From Pseudoalteromonas rubra (lineage in GTDB: Bacteria; Pseudomonadota; Gammaproteobacteria; Enterobacterales; Alteromonadaceae), in NCBI RefSeq assembly GCF_000967655.1, contig NZ_JXYA01000016.1, positions 186,001-250,000 of the forward strand: a DNA stretch of 64,000 nucleotides, written 5' to 3'. Every line of letters starts with the position of its first letter. The stretch's first letter is position 1. Below are positions 55,146 through 63,150 of the stretch, in pieces. The notes below the pieces were generated by a model. That model was not told the DNA's origin, searched no databases, and worked only from the letters and a program-made list of their open reading frames with translations. The position numbers were made by a program, and so were the translations under genes.

Positions 55146-55535
55146 TTAACTATTAAAAGTATTTCCCGGTATTTTATGTACAATAACGCTCTCAATTGCT
55201 TCTCTCAATCCACCTGCAGTGAAAGGTTTAACAATATAATTATTTACCCCGGCTCTGAGCGCTTCACTGATCTCAGTACGTGATGCGATGACAGTCATCA
55301 TTAAAAAGCTCACATTATTGTGAGGCCCGGCCCAAATGGTCTTCACAAACTCAAGCCCCGACATATCGGGCATATGCCAGTCAGCTATGACAAGATCGAA
55401 CCCTCCCTTGTTGAGCTCCTCTAATGCTGCACTGCAGGTGTCCACCTGAACTGAATCTTGATAGCCCATTTGAGACAGAACTTGTACAACACTCTTGCGT
55501 ATAAAAGCACTGCTATCCACGACTAAGGTTTTCAT
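55146..55535 (-). CDS. CheY-like stand-alone response-regulator receiver
   Basis: A 129-residue single receiver domain. The phosphoacceptor Asp is in VIADWHMPD, the Thr in LMMTV and the Lys in YIVKPF, as expected. The N-terminal acidic pair, normally Asp-Asp, reads VVDSS here, so one Mg-coordinating acid is replaced by Ser, which may lower phosphorylation. There is no output domain, so it works by binding a partner (flagellar motor, kinase or phosphatase). No partner gene adjoins it. Confidence 0.88.
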   Translation of the reverse strand: MKTLVVDSSAFIRKSVVQVLSQMGYQDSVQVDTCSAALEELNKGGFDLVIADWHMPDMSGLEFVKTIWAGPHNNVSFLMMTVIASRTEISEALRAGVNNYIVKPFTAGGLREAIESVIVHKIPGNTFNS

Positions 55536-55666
55536 ATAACGCCTCCTTTTAAAAATAGGACATTCATTTATTTTAGTACTAACGGCGGTGCTTGGTCAGT
55601 GATTGCATAACCCAGCTCTATACCGTGAAAACCAGCAATCACCAAAGCCTTTACCAAACCAGTGTC

Positions 55667-57115
55667 TTAATCAGTGTGCGCTGTAGGCTCAATATGATTG
55701 TTGGATTTATAGAATTCATACAGTTGTGTGTATGATTTATAATAAACTAATCGCTTAGAATATTTTGGAGAGTACGCCCATTCTTCAAAAAAATGTTCTA
55801 AGTTCGCATTAGCATATTTTTTAATGTATTGAACAAACTGTTCTGTTGTAGCACCGGTAGAATAGTAAGTCCTGTAGAAGCCACCAATCATCTCATTAAA
55901 TTTTTTTTCTCCAACCAGGTCATAAAGCAAATGAAAAAAAACCATCCCTGTGATGTATGAATTTAGACCGTGCTTACCATAATCAACAAACGCTGTTCTT
56001 GTATAAAGTGGATTTTCTTTTATGACCTTTTTCAGGTGAAGCAAATTCTTTTCTGTCTGGGTCCTCAAGTGACCTGATTTACCAAATTTATCTAATGTAA
56101 GTTCTTCTAAAAATGTTGCAAGTCCTTCATTCCACCTTGGTGAATATGCATCAAGGGTTTTTACGTTCCATTGGTGACTGATTTCGTGATATACCCTGTC
56201 AAGCTCCTTAAAGCCTTTAGCATCTTGAATAACGGCTGTTACATCTGCTTGTGCCCCATAATCTTCTGGTACTTCAATAAAGGTATAGCCTAAATCCTTC
56301 TGTAAAGGTCCAAACCACTTAGTGTATAAATCAAACGTTGCAGCAATTTTCTCAAGCAGCTGAAGAGAAGCTTGCTCTGATTCCCAACTGAACACTGAGT
56401 AATTTCCCTTTGAATAATGCTGGTAATTTGCAACTGCGAAATCCATTCGCCATGCTGGCAGCTTATTGGCATAGCGATAAGTGCTAACCTTATTACGGGT
56501 GCTGTGAGATAGTAACTCTCCACCATTCGCTACCACCAACCCCTCCGGTACATTGATAGTGACGTCATACTCATAAGTGTTCAGCCAAAACTTTGCTCTT
56601 TTGTTCACTCGGTCATTTGGATAGGTAACAAGAGGGTATGCCAGGGCGTCCATTCTGATAATAGAAAACGCTTGAGAGATGTTATCTCTAACATAGTTCA
56701 TTCCAGTTTCTGAATAGCCTCGTAATGAGCCGTCAAAACTGATTTGAAACTCAAAAAACTGATTTGGTTTAAGAGGCGTATCTAGCTTAATTTCAATATA
56801 ATTAGTCTGCAATACAGGCCAATCTTCGTTACTCAACACTTGCTGCGTAAATTCTAGTTCATTGCCTTTACTATCGAATAGCGAAGATACCCTAAATAAA
56901 CGATATAAGCGCAGAGGAATATGATCTGCATTTTTGTTTGAGGTATTAATAACAGTAATAACACCTGAAGCGGCTAAGCTTCGCTTTTCAACATTAATAT
57001 CATAATTCAACGTATAGTGATTAGCAGCCAGTTGCAGGCTTCGCTTAGAAAAAGGCACTTGCGCATGAACTATGCTCGTGAGCATCGCAATTAAGAATAC
57101 AATCACTTTTGACAA
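55667..57115 (-). CDS. M1-like (gluzincin) exported metallopeptidase
   Basis: A 482-residue secreted peptidase, signal peptide MSKVIVFLIAMLTSIVHA. The zinc site is HEISHQW with a downstream Glu in RWNEGLATFLEEL (HExxH-x18-E form). The usual GAMEN substrate motif is changed to GAQAD in VPEDYGAQADVTAV. N-terminal beta domain (residues 20-220) as in M1 peptidases. It is shorter than typical M1 aminopeptidases (over 600) and lacks the C-terminal helical domain, like 'M1 family metallopeptidase' sets of marine bacteria. It is flanked by non-coding DNA. Confidence 0.82.
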   Translation of the reverse strand: MSKVIVFLIAMLTSIVHAQVPFSKRSLQLAANHYTLNYDINVEKRSLAASGVITVINTSNKNADHIPLRLYRLFRVSSLFDSKGNELEFTQQVLSNEDWPVLQTNYIEIKLDTPLKPNQFFEFQISFDGSLRGYSETGMNYVRDNISQAFSIIRMDALAYPLVTYPNDRVNKRAKFWLNTYEYDVTINVPEGLVVANGGELLSHSTRNKVSTYRYANKLPAWRMDFAVANYQHYSKGNYSVFSWESEQASLQLLEKIAATFDLYTKWFGPLQKDLGYTFIEVPEDYGAQADVTAVIQDAKGFKELDRVYHEISHQWNVKTLDAYSPRWNEGLATFLEELTLDKFGKSGHLRTQTEKNLLHLKKVIKENPLYTRTAFVDYGKHGLNSYITGMVFFHLLYDLVGEKKFNEMIGGFYRTYYSTGATTEQFVQYIKKYANANLEHFFEEWAYSPKYSKRLVYYKSYTQLYEFYKSNNHIEPTAHTD

Positions 57116-57529
57116 AATTCATCCCTGGCTACGCCTAAAATTTAACCATTAATTATCTTCCAAAATGTCGAAACATAACCTGACAAAATGGACGGTATGA
57201 CATATTGGTATCAATCAAGAGAATAAATTTCAAGCAAAGAATGCTTTGTATTTGTACAGGCATCATAATGTAACAATCGAATAACAAAGTGCACTGAAGC
57301 GATTTAAGATGGCCCCTGCGCATAGCTGTATAGTTAGCATACCAGTTGCCACATTATAGGTTCATGAATTCATTGTTTCTCTTAGCCATTTTATTGAAGC
57401 TAAAAGTCTAAATTTATCGCGTTATTTGACGTGAAAAAGCCGACAATTGTCGGCTCTTCCTGTGTGCTATGGTTAATTTAATAGCGCATTTCATATGCTG
57501 TTAGCTATTTGGCACGCATTTAATGATGC
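57116..57529. other. Gap upstream of the M1-like peptidase gene
   Basis: AT-rich, no open frame worth calling. It holds the terminator of the upstream Cys-rich gene at 57433-57455. Promoter elements of the peptidase gene are not clear. Confidence 0.5.
57433..57455 (-). terminator. Terminator of the Cys-rich secreted protein gene
   Basis: Perfect stem AGCCGACA-at-TGTCGGCT followed by TTTTTC on the minus strand, about 75 bases after the stop. Confidence 0.85.
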
Positions 57530-58399
57530 TTAGTTCAGGTTAGGCTTAAAATATAGCGGCGGATAGGCAGGGTTAAGCGTTTTGTCTTCAATAATTTGCC
57601 CTGTTTTCAAGCCACGATTTGCTGAATCAAGCGTTGACTGCTGTTGCCCATTCACCATAAATGCAACTGCCACCTGTTTGTTAGAGGCACCGACATTGGA
57701 ACAAACCTTCACACGCATACTGTCGCTCATATCCTGCCAGGTGCACTGGAGTAAAGACGCTTCAACCCCTTCTATAAGTCGCTTAGCTGGGAATGGCCTA
57801 AAGTAAACCGGTGCCAGGTCACAGGCGTTCGAAGCGGGTTCTTTGTCAATAACTGCCTTACCACCCTGGAAAAGATCTAATGTAAACGAGTTTAAACTCA
57901 TTAGACATTGGGCAGAGTTTTCTGCTTGTATTTTAGTCGCTACTGGGTATCCAATAGTACCGCCGTCAACCTCATCACACATTAATTCGTGAAAGTTGTT
58001 GGCTTGTTTATCCCAACGGCAATTCAGAAGCTGCTCCTGAATACCATCAACAATGCGCGTCTCGGGCTCGGGGCGAAATGAAACTGAGTGACCGTAACAA
58101 GCAGATTTGTCTCCCTCAACTTCAACCGTTCCTTTAAGCTCGGTGCGATAACCGTCAAACCAACTAACACCGCAATGGTTTTGGTTGAGCAGAATTCCCC
58201 GGCTTGCTACAAACACGTCTGGTAAGCTGGCATCCTGTGGGTTGCTACAGAGCTGGCGCTCCCAAATACCAAGTTCATTTTGACTCTCTACCTGCCAGTA
58301 ACAAGACATAGGTGAACTGTCTTGTGCATATACCGTTGTCATAGCGCTGGATGCGATTAGTGAAGATACTTTTACGAGTGTTTTTATTTTATTTCTCAT
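57530..58399 (-). CDS. Secreted Cys-rich protein with an internal duplication
   Basis: A 289-residue exported protein, signal peptide MRNKIKTLVKVSSLIASS ... VYA. I do not recognise the family. It contains repeated units: SVSFRPEPETRIVDGIQEQL-LNCRW-...-MCDEV near residues 105-140 and PVYFRPFPAKRLIEGVEASL-LQCTW-...-VCSNV near 205-240, each with paired Cys. A partial unit (SCYWQV ... QLCSN) follows the signal peptide. The Cys pairs suggest disulfide-bonded modules. The start 58399 has AAAGGA seven bases upstream. It is monocistronic. Confidence 0.7.
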   Translation of the reverse strand: MRNKIKTLVKVSSLIASSAMTTVYAQDSSPMSCYWQVESQNELGIWERQLCSNPQDASLPDVFVASRGILLNQNHCGVSWFDGYRTELKGTVEVEGDKSACYGHSVSFRPEPETRIVDGIQEQLLNCRWDKQANNFHELMCDEVDGGTIGYPVATKIQAENSAQCLMSLNSFTLDLFQGGKAVIDKEPASNACDLAPVYFRPFPAKRLIEGVEASLLQCTWQDMSDSMRVKVCSNVGASNKQVAVAFMVNGQQQSTLDSANRGLKTGQIIEDKTLNPAYPPLYFKPNLN

Positions 58400-58462
58400 A
58401 CTGATTGTCCTTTCTAGTAATTGAGTATTTAATGCCATCCAAAGGCAAACCGATGATAACAC

Positions 58463-58778
58463 TTTCTTTTGCTTTTAAAATAATACAAAACAATTACTTA
58501 CAATCAGTGACTCGAATTCACGAAAAGCAGTTATTGTGCTACAAAATACATCGACTTACTCACTCTGCATTCATTACAGGTACATATTAGAGGATTTCAC
58601 AATAAGAAAACATCAATGTATCTGAACACGGCAAACCATGACGGGTACATATGAGACGTCATCAACCTGACTCGCCTACTGCTCTGGTTCTATTGGCCCA
58701 ATGCTAACTGCGGCGATGTTTGGAGAATATACTGAACAAAACGACCCAAAAAAAAGCCGGCAACAGCCGGCTTAATTG
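58463..58778. other. Gap upstream of the Cys-rich protein gene
   Basis: An AT-rich 316-base stretch. Apart from the oxidoreductase-gene terminator at its right end (58749-58773) and the likely promoter of the Cys-rich gene, I see nothing in it. Confidence 0.5.
58749..58773 (-). terminator. Terminator of the oxidoreductase gene
   Basis: On the minus strand AAGCCGGC-tgtt-GCCGGCTTTTTTTT, eight-base stem plus T run, five bases after the stop. Confidence 0.92.
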
Positions 58779-59351
58779 TTAAGTTACACTCATTCCCAGC
58801 GTTTGTACCTCATCAAGCCAACTCGTTCGCAAACTCTCATCAGATAGAATTACTGACCCAAATAAAGTCACTTCAGCTTTGTTTATGCCGCAAAATTCGA
58901 GCGTATACAGGCCCAGCTGCTCCAAAACCGGCCGGGATTGTTGTTCAGCAAACTCTTGCGGCGCATCCATAGTTAATATGACTCTCGCCGTTTTACCAGT
59001 CAGCAATTGCACAACGCTGGCACAGTCATCCTGGTAAGAAAACGCCGTTCCAGGTAAAAAGCCTCTATCAAGTAGTCCTTTGAGCTTTGCAGGCAACCCG
59101 CCCCACCAGACAGGTGCAACAATTACAATATGTTCTGCCCACACAAGAGCTTCAATAAAATCGCTCAGGCAAGCTTCCAGCGCCTGAACTTCATCGTAGC
59201 CATAAGTCAAATTTGGGTCAAAATTCATATCTGACAAATTGAAACGGCGTACTGTTGCCGATTTTTCGGCGTGGTGTTGATACTCAGAGCTCAGACGATG
59301 AGTAAAGCTATTTTGTTTTGGGTTGCCATTTAACAGTAAGACTTTTTTCAC
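58779..59351 (-). CDS. Flavodoxin-fold NAD(P)H quinone oxidoreductase
   Basis: A 190-residue flavoprotein. It has LLLNGNPKQNSFTHRLSSEY (FMN/FAD phosphate binding), IEALVWAEHIVIVAPVWWGGLPAKLKG (quinone-reductase signature) and LTMDAPQEFAEQQ. It resembles MdaB/NQO-type two-electron quinone reductases, which protect against redox-cycling compounds. It lies 61 bases downstream of a MerR-family regulator gene on the same strand, so both are probably one unit, with the regulator sensing an electrophile or redox drug (inference). Confidence 0.88.
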   Translation of the reverse strand: MKKVLLLNGNPKQNSFTHRLSSEYQHHAEKSATVRRFNLSDMNFDPNLTYGYDEVQALEACLSDFIEALVWAEHIVIVAPVWWGGLPAKLKGLLDRGFLPGTAFSYQDDCASVVQLLTGKTARVILTMDAPQEFAEQQSRPVLEQLGLYTLEFCGINKAEVTLFGSVILSDESLRTSWLDEVQTLGMSVT

Positions 59352-59412
59352 TATTTTCCTCTTTAATTTAGGTAAACAATGAACATCTTAGAGTCTCCCG
59401 TTAGGGGAAGAG

Positions 59413-59772
59413 TCAAGCGGTTTTTTGACAAGAATTAATTGAACCTATACAGACATCTAGCTTCGCTATTTTTTCAGAAATGGCATGCAGCTCGTTTTCA
59501 AGTCTTTTCCTTATTACTACCAGGAATGCGTTAATCTCCGTCCAATTTGCGCTGCCATTGTGATATTTAATCACTCCCTTTAGCTCTGCCAGGGTTACCC
59601 CCAGCCCCTTCGCCTCTGAGATCAGTTTCAACACCTCAATATGTTCTGGGGTATAAACCCGATACACCCCTTTTCTCTTTGGTGCTATGATCAAGCCCTT
59701 CTCTTCATAAAACCGGATTGCTTTGATGGACAAACCGGTCTTCTTTGCCACTTCACCTATATACACGGTCAT
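59413..59772 (-). CDS. MerR-family transcriptional regulator
   Basis: A 119-residue regulator: YIGEVAKKTGLSIKAIRFYEEKGLI (winged HTH), RVYTPEHIEVLKLISEAKGLGVTLAELKGVI and an anti-parallel coiled coil (LVVIRKRLENELHAISEKIAKLDVCIGSI). The tail has two Cys (DVCIGSINSCQ) that might bind metal or sense oxidation. It is encoded upstream of a quinone oxidoreductase, its probable target. MerR proteins act on promoters with a long spacer; no clear site could be assigned by eye. Confidence 0.88.
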   Translation of the reverse strand: MTVYIGEVAKKTGLSIKAIRFYEEKGLIIAPKRKGVYRVYTPEHIEVLKLISEAKGLGVTLAELKGVIKYHNGSANWTEINAFLVVIRKRLENELHAISEKIAKLDVCIGSINSCQKTA

Positions 59773-59877
59773 TTCCTTGAAAATACGACGCCTGCGTCAA
59801 TTATAATCACAACACGGTTTAATCATTAAATAATGTCAGGCAAAAAAGTCGGGCTAGGCCAAACCCTAACTATGCCA

Positions 59878-60306
59878 TTAGCTTTCAAGCGCTTTTTCAA
59901 TCGCGGCGAGCAGTTTTTGAGGCTCGTTGGTGCCCAAGCTAACCGCGGTGCCGTCTTTCAGCTTAAGTTCTACGGCGTTTGAACCGGAAACATTGTATAG
60001 CCAGCCAGTGGATAACAAGCGAATACCCAGGCCATAATACCATTTGGTTGTTATAATACGGGCGGATTCTATCTGGCTGTAATCGAGTGATTTGCGCCAG
60101 AAGCCGGGGCCGAAAAACCAGCGGATCTGGCCTTCGCTTACTGTAATGGTCAATGAGCAAAATAATATGGCGATGATGCCTACAATCACAAACGCGAAGC
60201 CAATAGGCTCCTCGGGTTTAGCAATGCTGCCGTAGGCTAACACCAGTGCGGATGTGCCCATAACCGCTAATATGGCGGTACCAACCTGGGTGTGCTTATA
60301 ATCCAT
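59878..60306 (-). CDS. Membrane protein with C-terminal PH-like domain
   Basis: A 142-residue protein: two transmembrane helices near residues 8-30 (TAILAVMGTSALVLAYGSI) and 35-57 (GFAFVIVGIIAILFCSLTITV), then a beta-rich soluble part (IRWFFGPGFWRKSLDYSQIESARII, ELKLKDGTAVSLGTNEPQKLL) like bacterial PH domains. ATG 60306 follows AAGGAGAAAGCAAA, a strong ribosome-binding site. Function unknown. It is the next gene beyond the terminator of the small peptide gene, so it is probably independent. Confidence 0.6.
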   Translation of the reverse strand: MDYKHTQVGTAILAVMGTSALVLAYGSIAKPEEPIGFAFVIVGIIAILFCSLTITVSEGQIRWFFGPGFWRKSLDYSQIESARIITTKWYYGLGIRLLSTGWLYNVSGSNAVELKLKDGTAVSLGTNEPQKLLAAIEKALES

Positions 60307-60378
60307 TTTGCTTTCTCCTTAAGGTTTTTCTTAACGATGTCTCCTGACCCTTTTGTTTTATAAACCGCTTAAGTAGCA

Positions 60379-60411
60379 AAGGGCCGACCATAATAACCCG
60401 GTCAGCCCTTA
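60379..60411 (-). terminator. Terminator of the 55-residue peptide gene
   Basis: On the minus strand AAGGGC-t-GACC-gggttattat-GGTC-g-GCCCTTTGC, a stem of about ten pairs with one mismatch, four bases after the peptide stop. A short T tract follows. It supports the peptide as a real gene. Confidence 0.8.
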
Positions 60412-60414
60412 AGT

Positions 60415-60582
60415 TTAGCAGCGATATCCATTTACAGACACAGGACATGAATAGTTTGGATCTGAAATTGGACCGCATCCCATCGCAGAAATCGCTCCGC
60501 CAATCAGACGTGTCTTATAAGCGTTGAGGACCGTCTGTTCAGACAGGTTTTTTACCTTCTTCTTGTTGAGTACTAATGTCAT
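60415..60582 (-). CDS. Small peptide, candidate RiPP precursor with LNKKK leader
   Basis: A 55-residue gene. ATG 60582 follows AAAGGTGAAAATA, a good ribosome-binding site, and a terminator follows the stop. The leader is MTLVLNKKKVKNLSEQ, closely resembling the xLNKKKxKxLS leaders of lanthipeptide-like and other RiPP precursors in Bacteroidetes and Pseudoalteromonas. A Gly-Gly site at residues 28-29 (LIGGA) would be a C39-type cleavage point. The core then has Cys36, Cys46 and Cys55 in GCGPISDPNYSCPVS and the last residues NGYRC. No modification enzyme (LanB, LanC, radical SAM, YcaO) or C39 transporter is recognised within the window, so the maturation system must be elsewhere or absent. Family by leader pattern is inference. 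Confidence 0.65.
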   Translation of the reverse strand: MTLVLNKKKVKNLSEQTVLNAYKTRLIGGAISAMGCGPISDPNYSCPVSVNGYRC

Positions 60583-60696
60583 TATTTTCACCTTTACATG
60601 ATTGCACCAATATTGGTAACAAACAGTGTGTTGGTGTTTTGCTCAAAAATCAATCACAAAAGGCTGATACACAAATATTTAATGGAAATACCATAA

Positions 60697-60933
60697 TTAA
60701 CAAGAACGGACGCGGTGCTGAATTTCACGTGCAAACCGAGTACAGTCAGCAAGCGCGGCATTATGATCTGTACCGTGTGCACTAACACTTCGGCCACATT
60801 GATCTCGTCCCTCAGCAAGATATTGACCTGGGCCCACTCCCCGGCATCTGAAATGCCAGCCTGGAACGGCACCGAAAATCGGATAGTCTTTCACCAAGTC
60901 GTCTACAGACATTGCTGCCGTACGTTTTTTCAC
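60697..60933 (-). CDS. Small Cys-ended protein, unknown
   Basis: A 78-residue protein starting at GTG 60933 (AGGAGG 11 bases upstream) or ATG 60912. Four Cys residues lie at positions 30, 46, 64 and 78, the last being the C-terminal residue, as in the neighbouring 55-residue peptide. Segments are PGWHFRCRGVGPGQY and LADCTRFAREIQHRVRSC. No signal peptide is seen. It is 114 bases upstream of the 55-residue peptide on the same strand with no hairpin between, so co-transcription is possible. Two other frames here are open too, but this one has the better ribosome-binding site and composition. Confidence 0.45.
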   Translation of the reverse strand: MKKRTAAMSVDDLVKDYPIFGAVPGWHFRCRGVGPGQYLAEGRDQCGRSVSAHGTDHNAALADCTRFAREIQHRVRSC

Positions 60934-61007
60934 AGTCGTTTAAGCCTCCTGCCCTTATGATTGATTTTTAGCGCAAGCTGACGAGGTGCCAGCTTGAAAC
61001 TAACACA

Positions 61008-63035
61008 TCAAAGTACAATGCGACTTGCTTTAGTGAAAGGTGCGATCCCGATTTGCTCAAAGACAGCCTCCGGTTTAAACACTTGCGTGCCTTTGACCAC
61101 CAGCGAAAGCTTACGTAATGCTTTGATATCCTGACTCGGATCGCCGTCGACCAGGATTAGATCAGCCACTTTACCTTCGCTCACAGAACCGGTCTGGTGT
61201 GCGACTCCCATCAACCTGGCACTGTCGATGGTGGCCATTTTCAGCACCTCTGGCGCAGGGATCCCGGCCAAGGTGTACAGCTCAAGCTCTCGCAATAAGG
61301 TAAACCCGGGTACGCTATCTGTGCCTGCAACCATAGGTACGCCGGCGTCATATAGAATTTTGACCATTTTCAGCATAGCGTCGCCCGAATTCTGATAAGC
61401 ACTTAGGTGCGCGTCGTCCACCTGCATCTGCGCACCTTTCAGATTGCGCACAAAGTTTGGCGGCAAATGGGCTGCGATTTCGGCAAACTCCTGATCAATT
61501 TGTTTATTTTGACTCATTAACAGACTTCTGAAGGTAGACACGGTCGGGTCTATGACAATGTTTTTATCAGCAAGCAGCTTGATAAAGGCATCCATTTGCT
61601 CGCCTGTCATCGGCATATCCGAGGCTTTTTCACCAATCAGGGAAAAACGCTGCTTGGTGCGTGTATCAACTTCTTCACCAGCCAAAAAGTTCAAAAACAA
61701 CATGTTGATATGCTGGATCTCATTGTAACCAGCGTGCACCGCCTGCTCTGCCGTCATAAAGGCCGGAATATGACCACTCAGGCGCAGGCCTCGACTGTGC
61801 GCCCGCTCGGCAATTGGTTTTACCCACTTAGGGTCAATCGACGAATAGAGTTTGATCTGGACATAACCATTATCGGCAAAGAAATCGACCATATCGAGTG
61901 CCTCTGCCAGAGTCTTAACACTTAAACCCGCCGAGTTTTCACTGTGCTTATCCATAAACCCGGCACGATATACGCGTGTGCCAAGTACTTTGCCCGTATC
62001 AAACAAAGACTGGATCTCCATCAGGTTTTGGTGCTCATTCCCCATGTCCCTTACACTGGTTACGCCAGTCGCAATATTCAGGATCCCGGTATCTTTACTT
62101 AAATGGCCATGCATGTCCCACAGGCCCGGGATCAGGGTTTTACCCTCGCCATTTACTGTTGCCACGCGTTTGTTGAGCTTAATCATCGGCGCAACCTGAA
62201 CGATTTTGCCTTGCTCAATTAACACCTGCTGAGCTTTGAGCGTCTTACCTGTGCTCACATCAAACACGTTCACTTTATCCAGTAATAACGCAGGATGATA
62301 CTCGGTAAGTTGCTCCGCCAGATTTTCCAGGTATGCCTGCTCGGCCTTAAGCTGACGGGCTTTTAGCTGCTCAAACTGTGCTTTATTAAAACCATCGCGG
62401 ATCACATACATACCACCCCAGCTCTGCGCAAAGTAGTTACCCGTTTTGTCATACCAGGCAAAATCCGGGGTCATACTCAACCCCGACTTGGCATACAAAT
62501 GGACTTGCTCGTCACCCAGCTGTACCTCGTCCAGTTTAGTCAAAGTCACTTTTCCGTAGGGCAACACGTCAGTCTTTTTCAGATCGTTTTTGATCATATA
62601 ACGGATCAAGGCGTTATCTATCGCCAACGTACTATTTTTCGGCACATAAAATTGAGGTTGGGTCGCTTTGGTGCTGCCCTGCTCGTCCTCATTGTGCCAC
62701 TTTGCGTGACCATTTTCCCATGTATAGGACTCGCTGATCTTCGCACCAAAAGCCGACTGCCCCTCGGTTTCAAACGCAATTACCCGGCCTTTATCATCAA
62801 GCTTAAGGGTTTCATCCAATATAATTCGCCGGTTGTTCCAGCCAAATCGAGACTCAGACGTATAGGTGTTTTTATCTACCTGAGTCTGACTCATAGTACC
62901 TGCCAGTCCCTTTTCTGAGTAGATGTTGTTGACTATGGTTTCGGCCAGTGACGAGGGTAGATACATGACAGATAAAAAGGTGGTTGCTGCTAACAGATGC
63001 CGTGTTGTACAGCTCCTTCTGGTGTGTTGTTTCAT
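61008..63035 (-). CDS. Exported amidohydrolase-family enzyme
   Basis: A 675-residue protein with a signal peptide (MKQHTRRSCTTRHLLAATTF ... LPSSLA). The amidohydrolase core (residues about 270-660) has HxH in GLWDMHGHLSKD, further His in SGHIPA and IQHINM, and Asp in VAGTDSVPG. It ends with LARLMGVAHQTGSVSEGKVADLILVDG in shorter form. The N-terminal 250 residues form a separate beta-rich region. Such proteins resemble bacterial prolidase- or imidazolonepropionase-like amidohydrolases that cleave dipeptides or cyclic amides outside the cytoplasm. The start 63035 has AAGGA; the frame extends ten codons upstream without support. Confidence 0.85.
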   Translation of the reverse strand: MKQHTRRSCTTRHLLAATTFLSVMYLPSSLAETIVNNIYSEKGLAGTMSQTQVDKNTYTSESRFGWNNRRIILDETLKLDDKGRVIAFETEGQSAFGAKISESYTWENGHAKWHNEDEQGSTKATQPQFYVPKNSTLAIDNALIRYMIKNDLKKTDVLPYGKVTLTKLDEVQLGDEQVHLYAKSGLSMTPDFAWYDKTGNYFAQSWGGMYVIRDGFNKAQFEQLKARQLKAEQAYLENLAEQLTEYHPALLLDKVNVFDVSTGKTLKAQQVLIEQGKIVQVAPMIKLNKRVATVNGEGKTLIPGLWDMHGHLSKDTGILNIATGVTSVRDMGNEHQNLMEIQSLFDTGKVLGTRVYRAGFMDKHSENSAGLSVKTLAEALDMVDFFADNGYVQIKLYSSIDPKWVKPIAERAHSRGLRLSGHIPAFMTAEQAVHAGYNEIQHINMLFLNFLAGEEVDTRTKQRFSLIGEKASDMPMTGEQMDAFIKLLADKNIVIDPTVSTFRSLLMSQNKQIDQEFAEIAAHLPPNFVRNLKGAQMQVDDAHLSAYQNSGDAMLKMVKILYDAGVPMVAGTDSVPGFTLLRELELYTLAGIPAPEVLKMATIDSARLMGVAHQTGSVSEGKVADLILVDGDPSQDIKALRKLSLVVKGTQVFKPEAVFEQIGIAPFTKASRIVL

Positions 63036-63150
63036 TCTATTTTCCTTAAATACTATTGTAATCAAGGACGTTTATATCATACTCAGCCGCGAAATCTTAG
63101 AACCACTGAAATAATCAGCTGAATTATGCAAGGAAGTCACACGTGATAAC

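Noticed and set aside
60654-60872. Alternative minus-strand frame over the 78-residue protein
   Set aside because: It has no good ribosome-binding site and its composition looks like a shadow; the overlapping frame with AGGAGG upstream is preferred.
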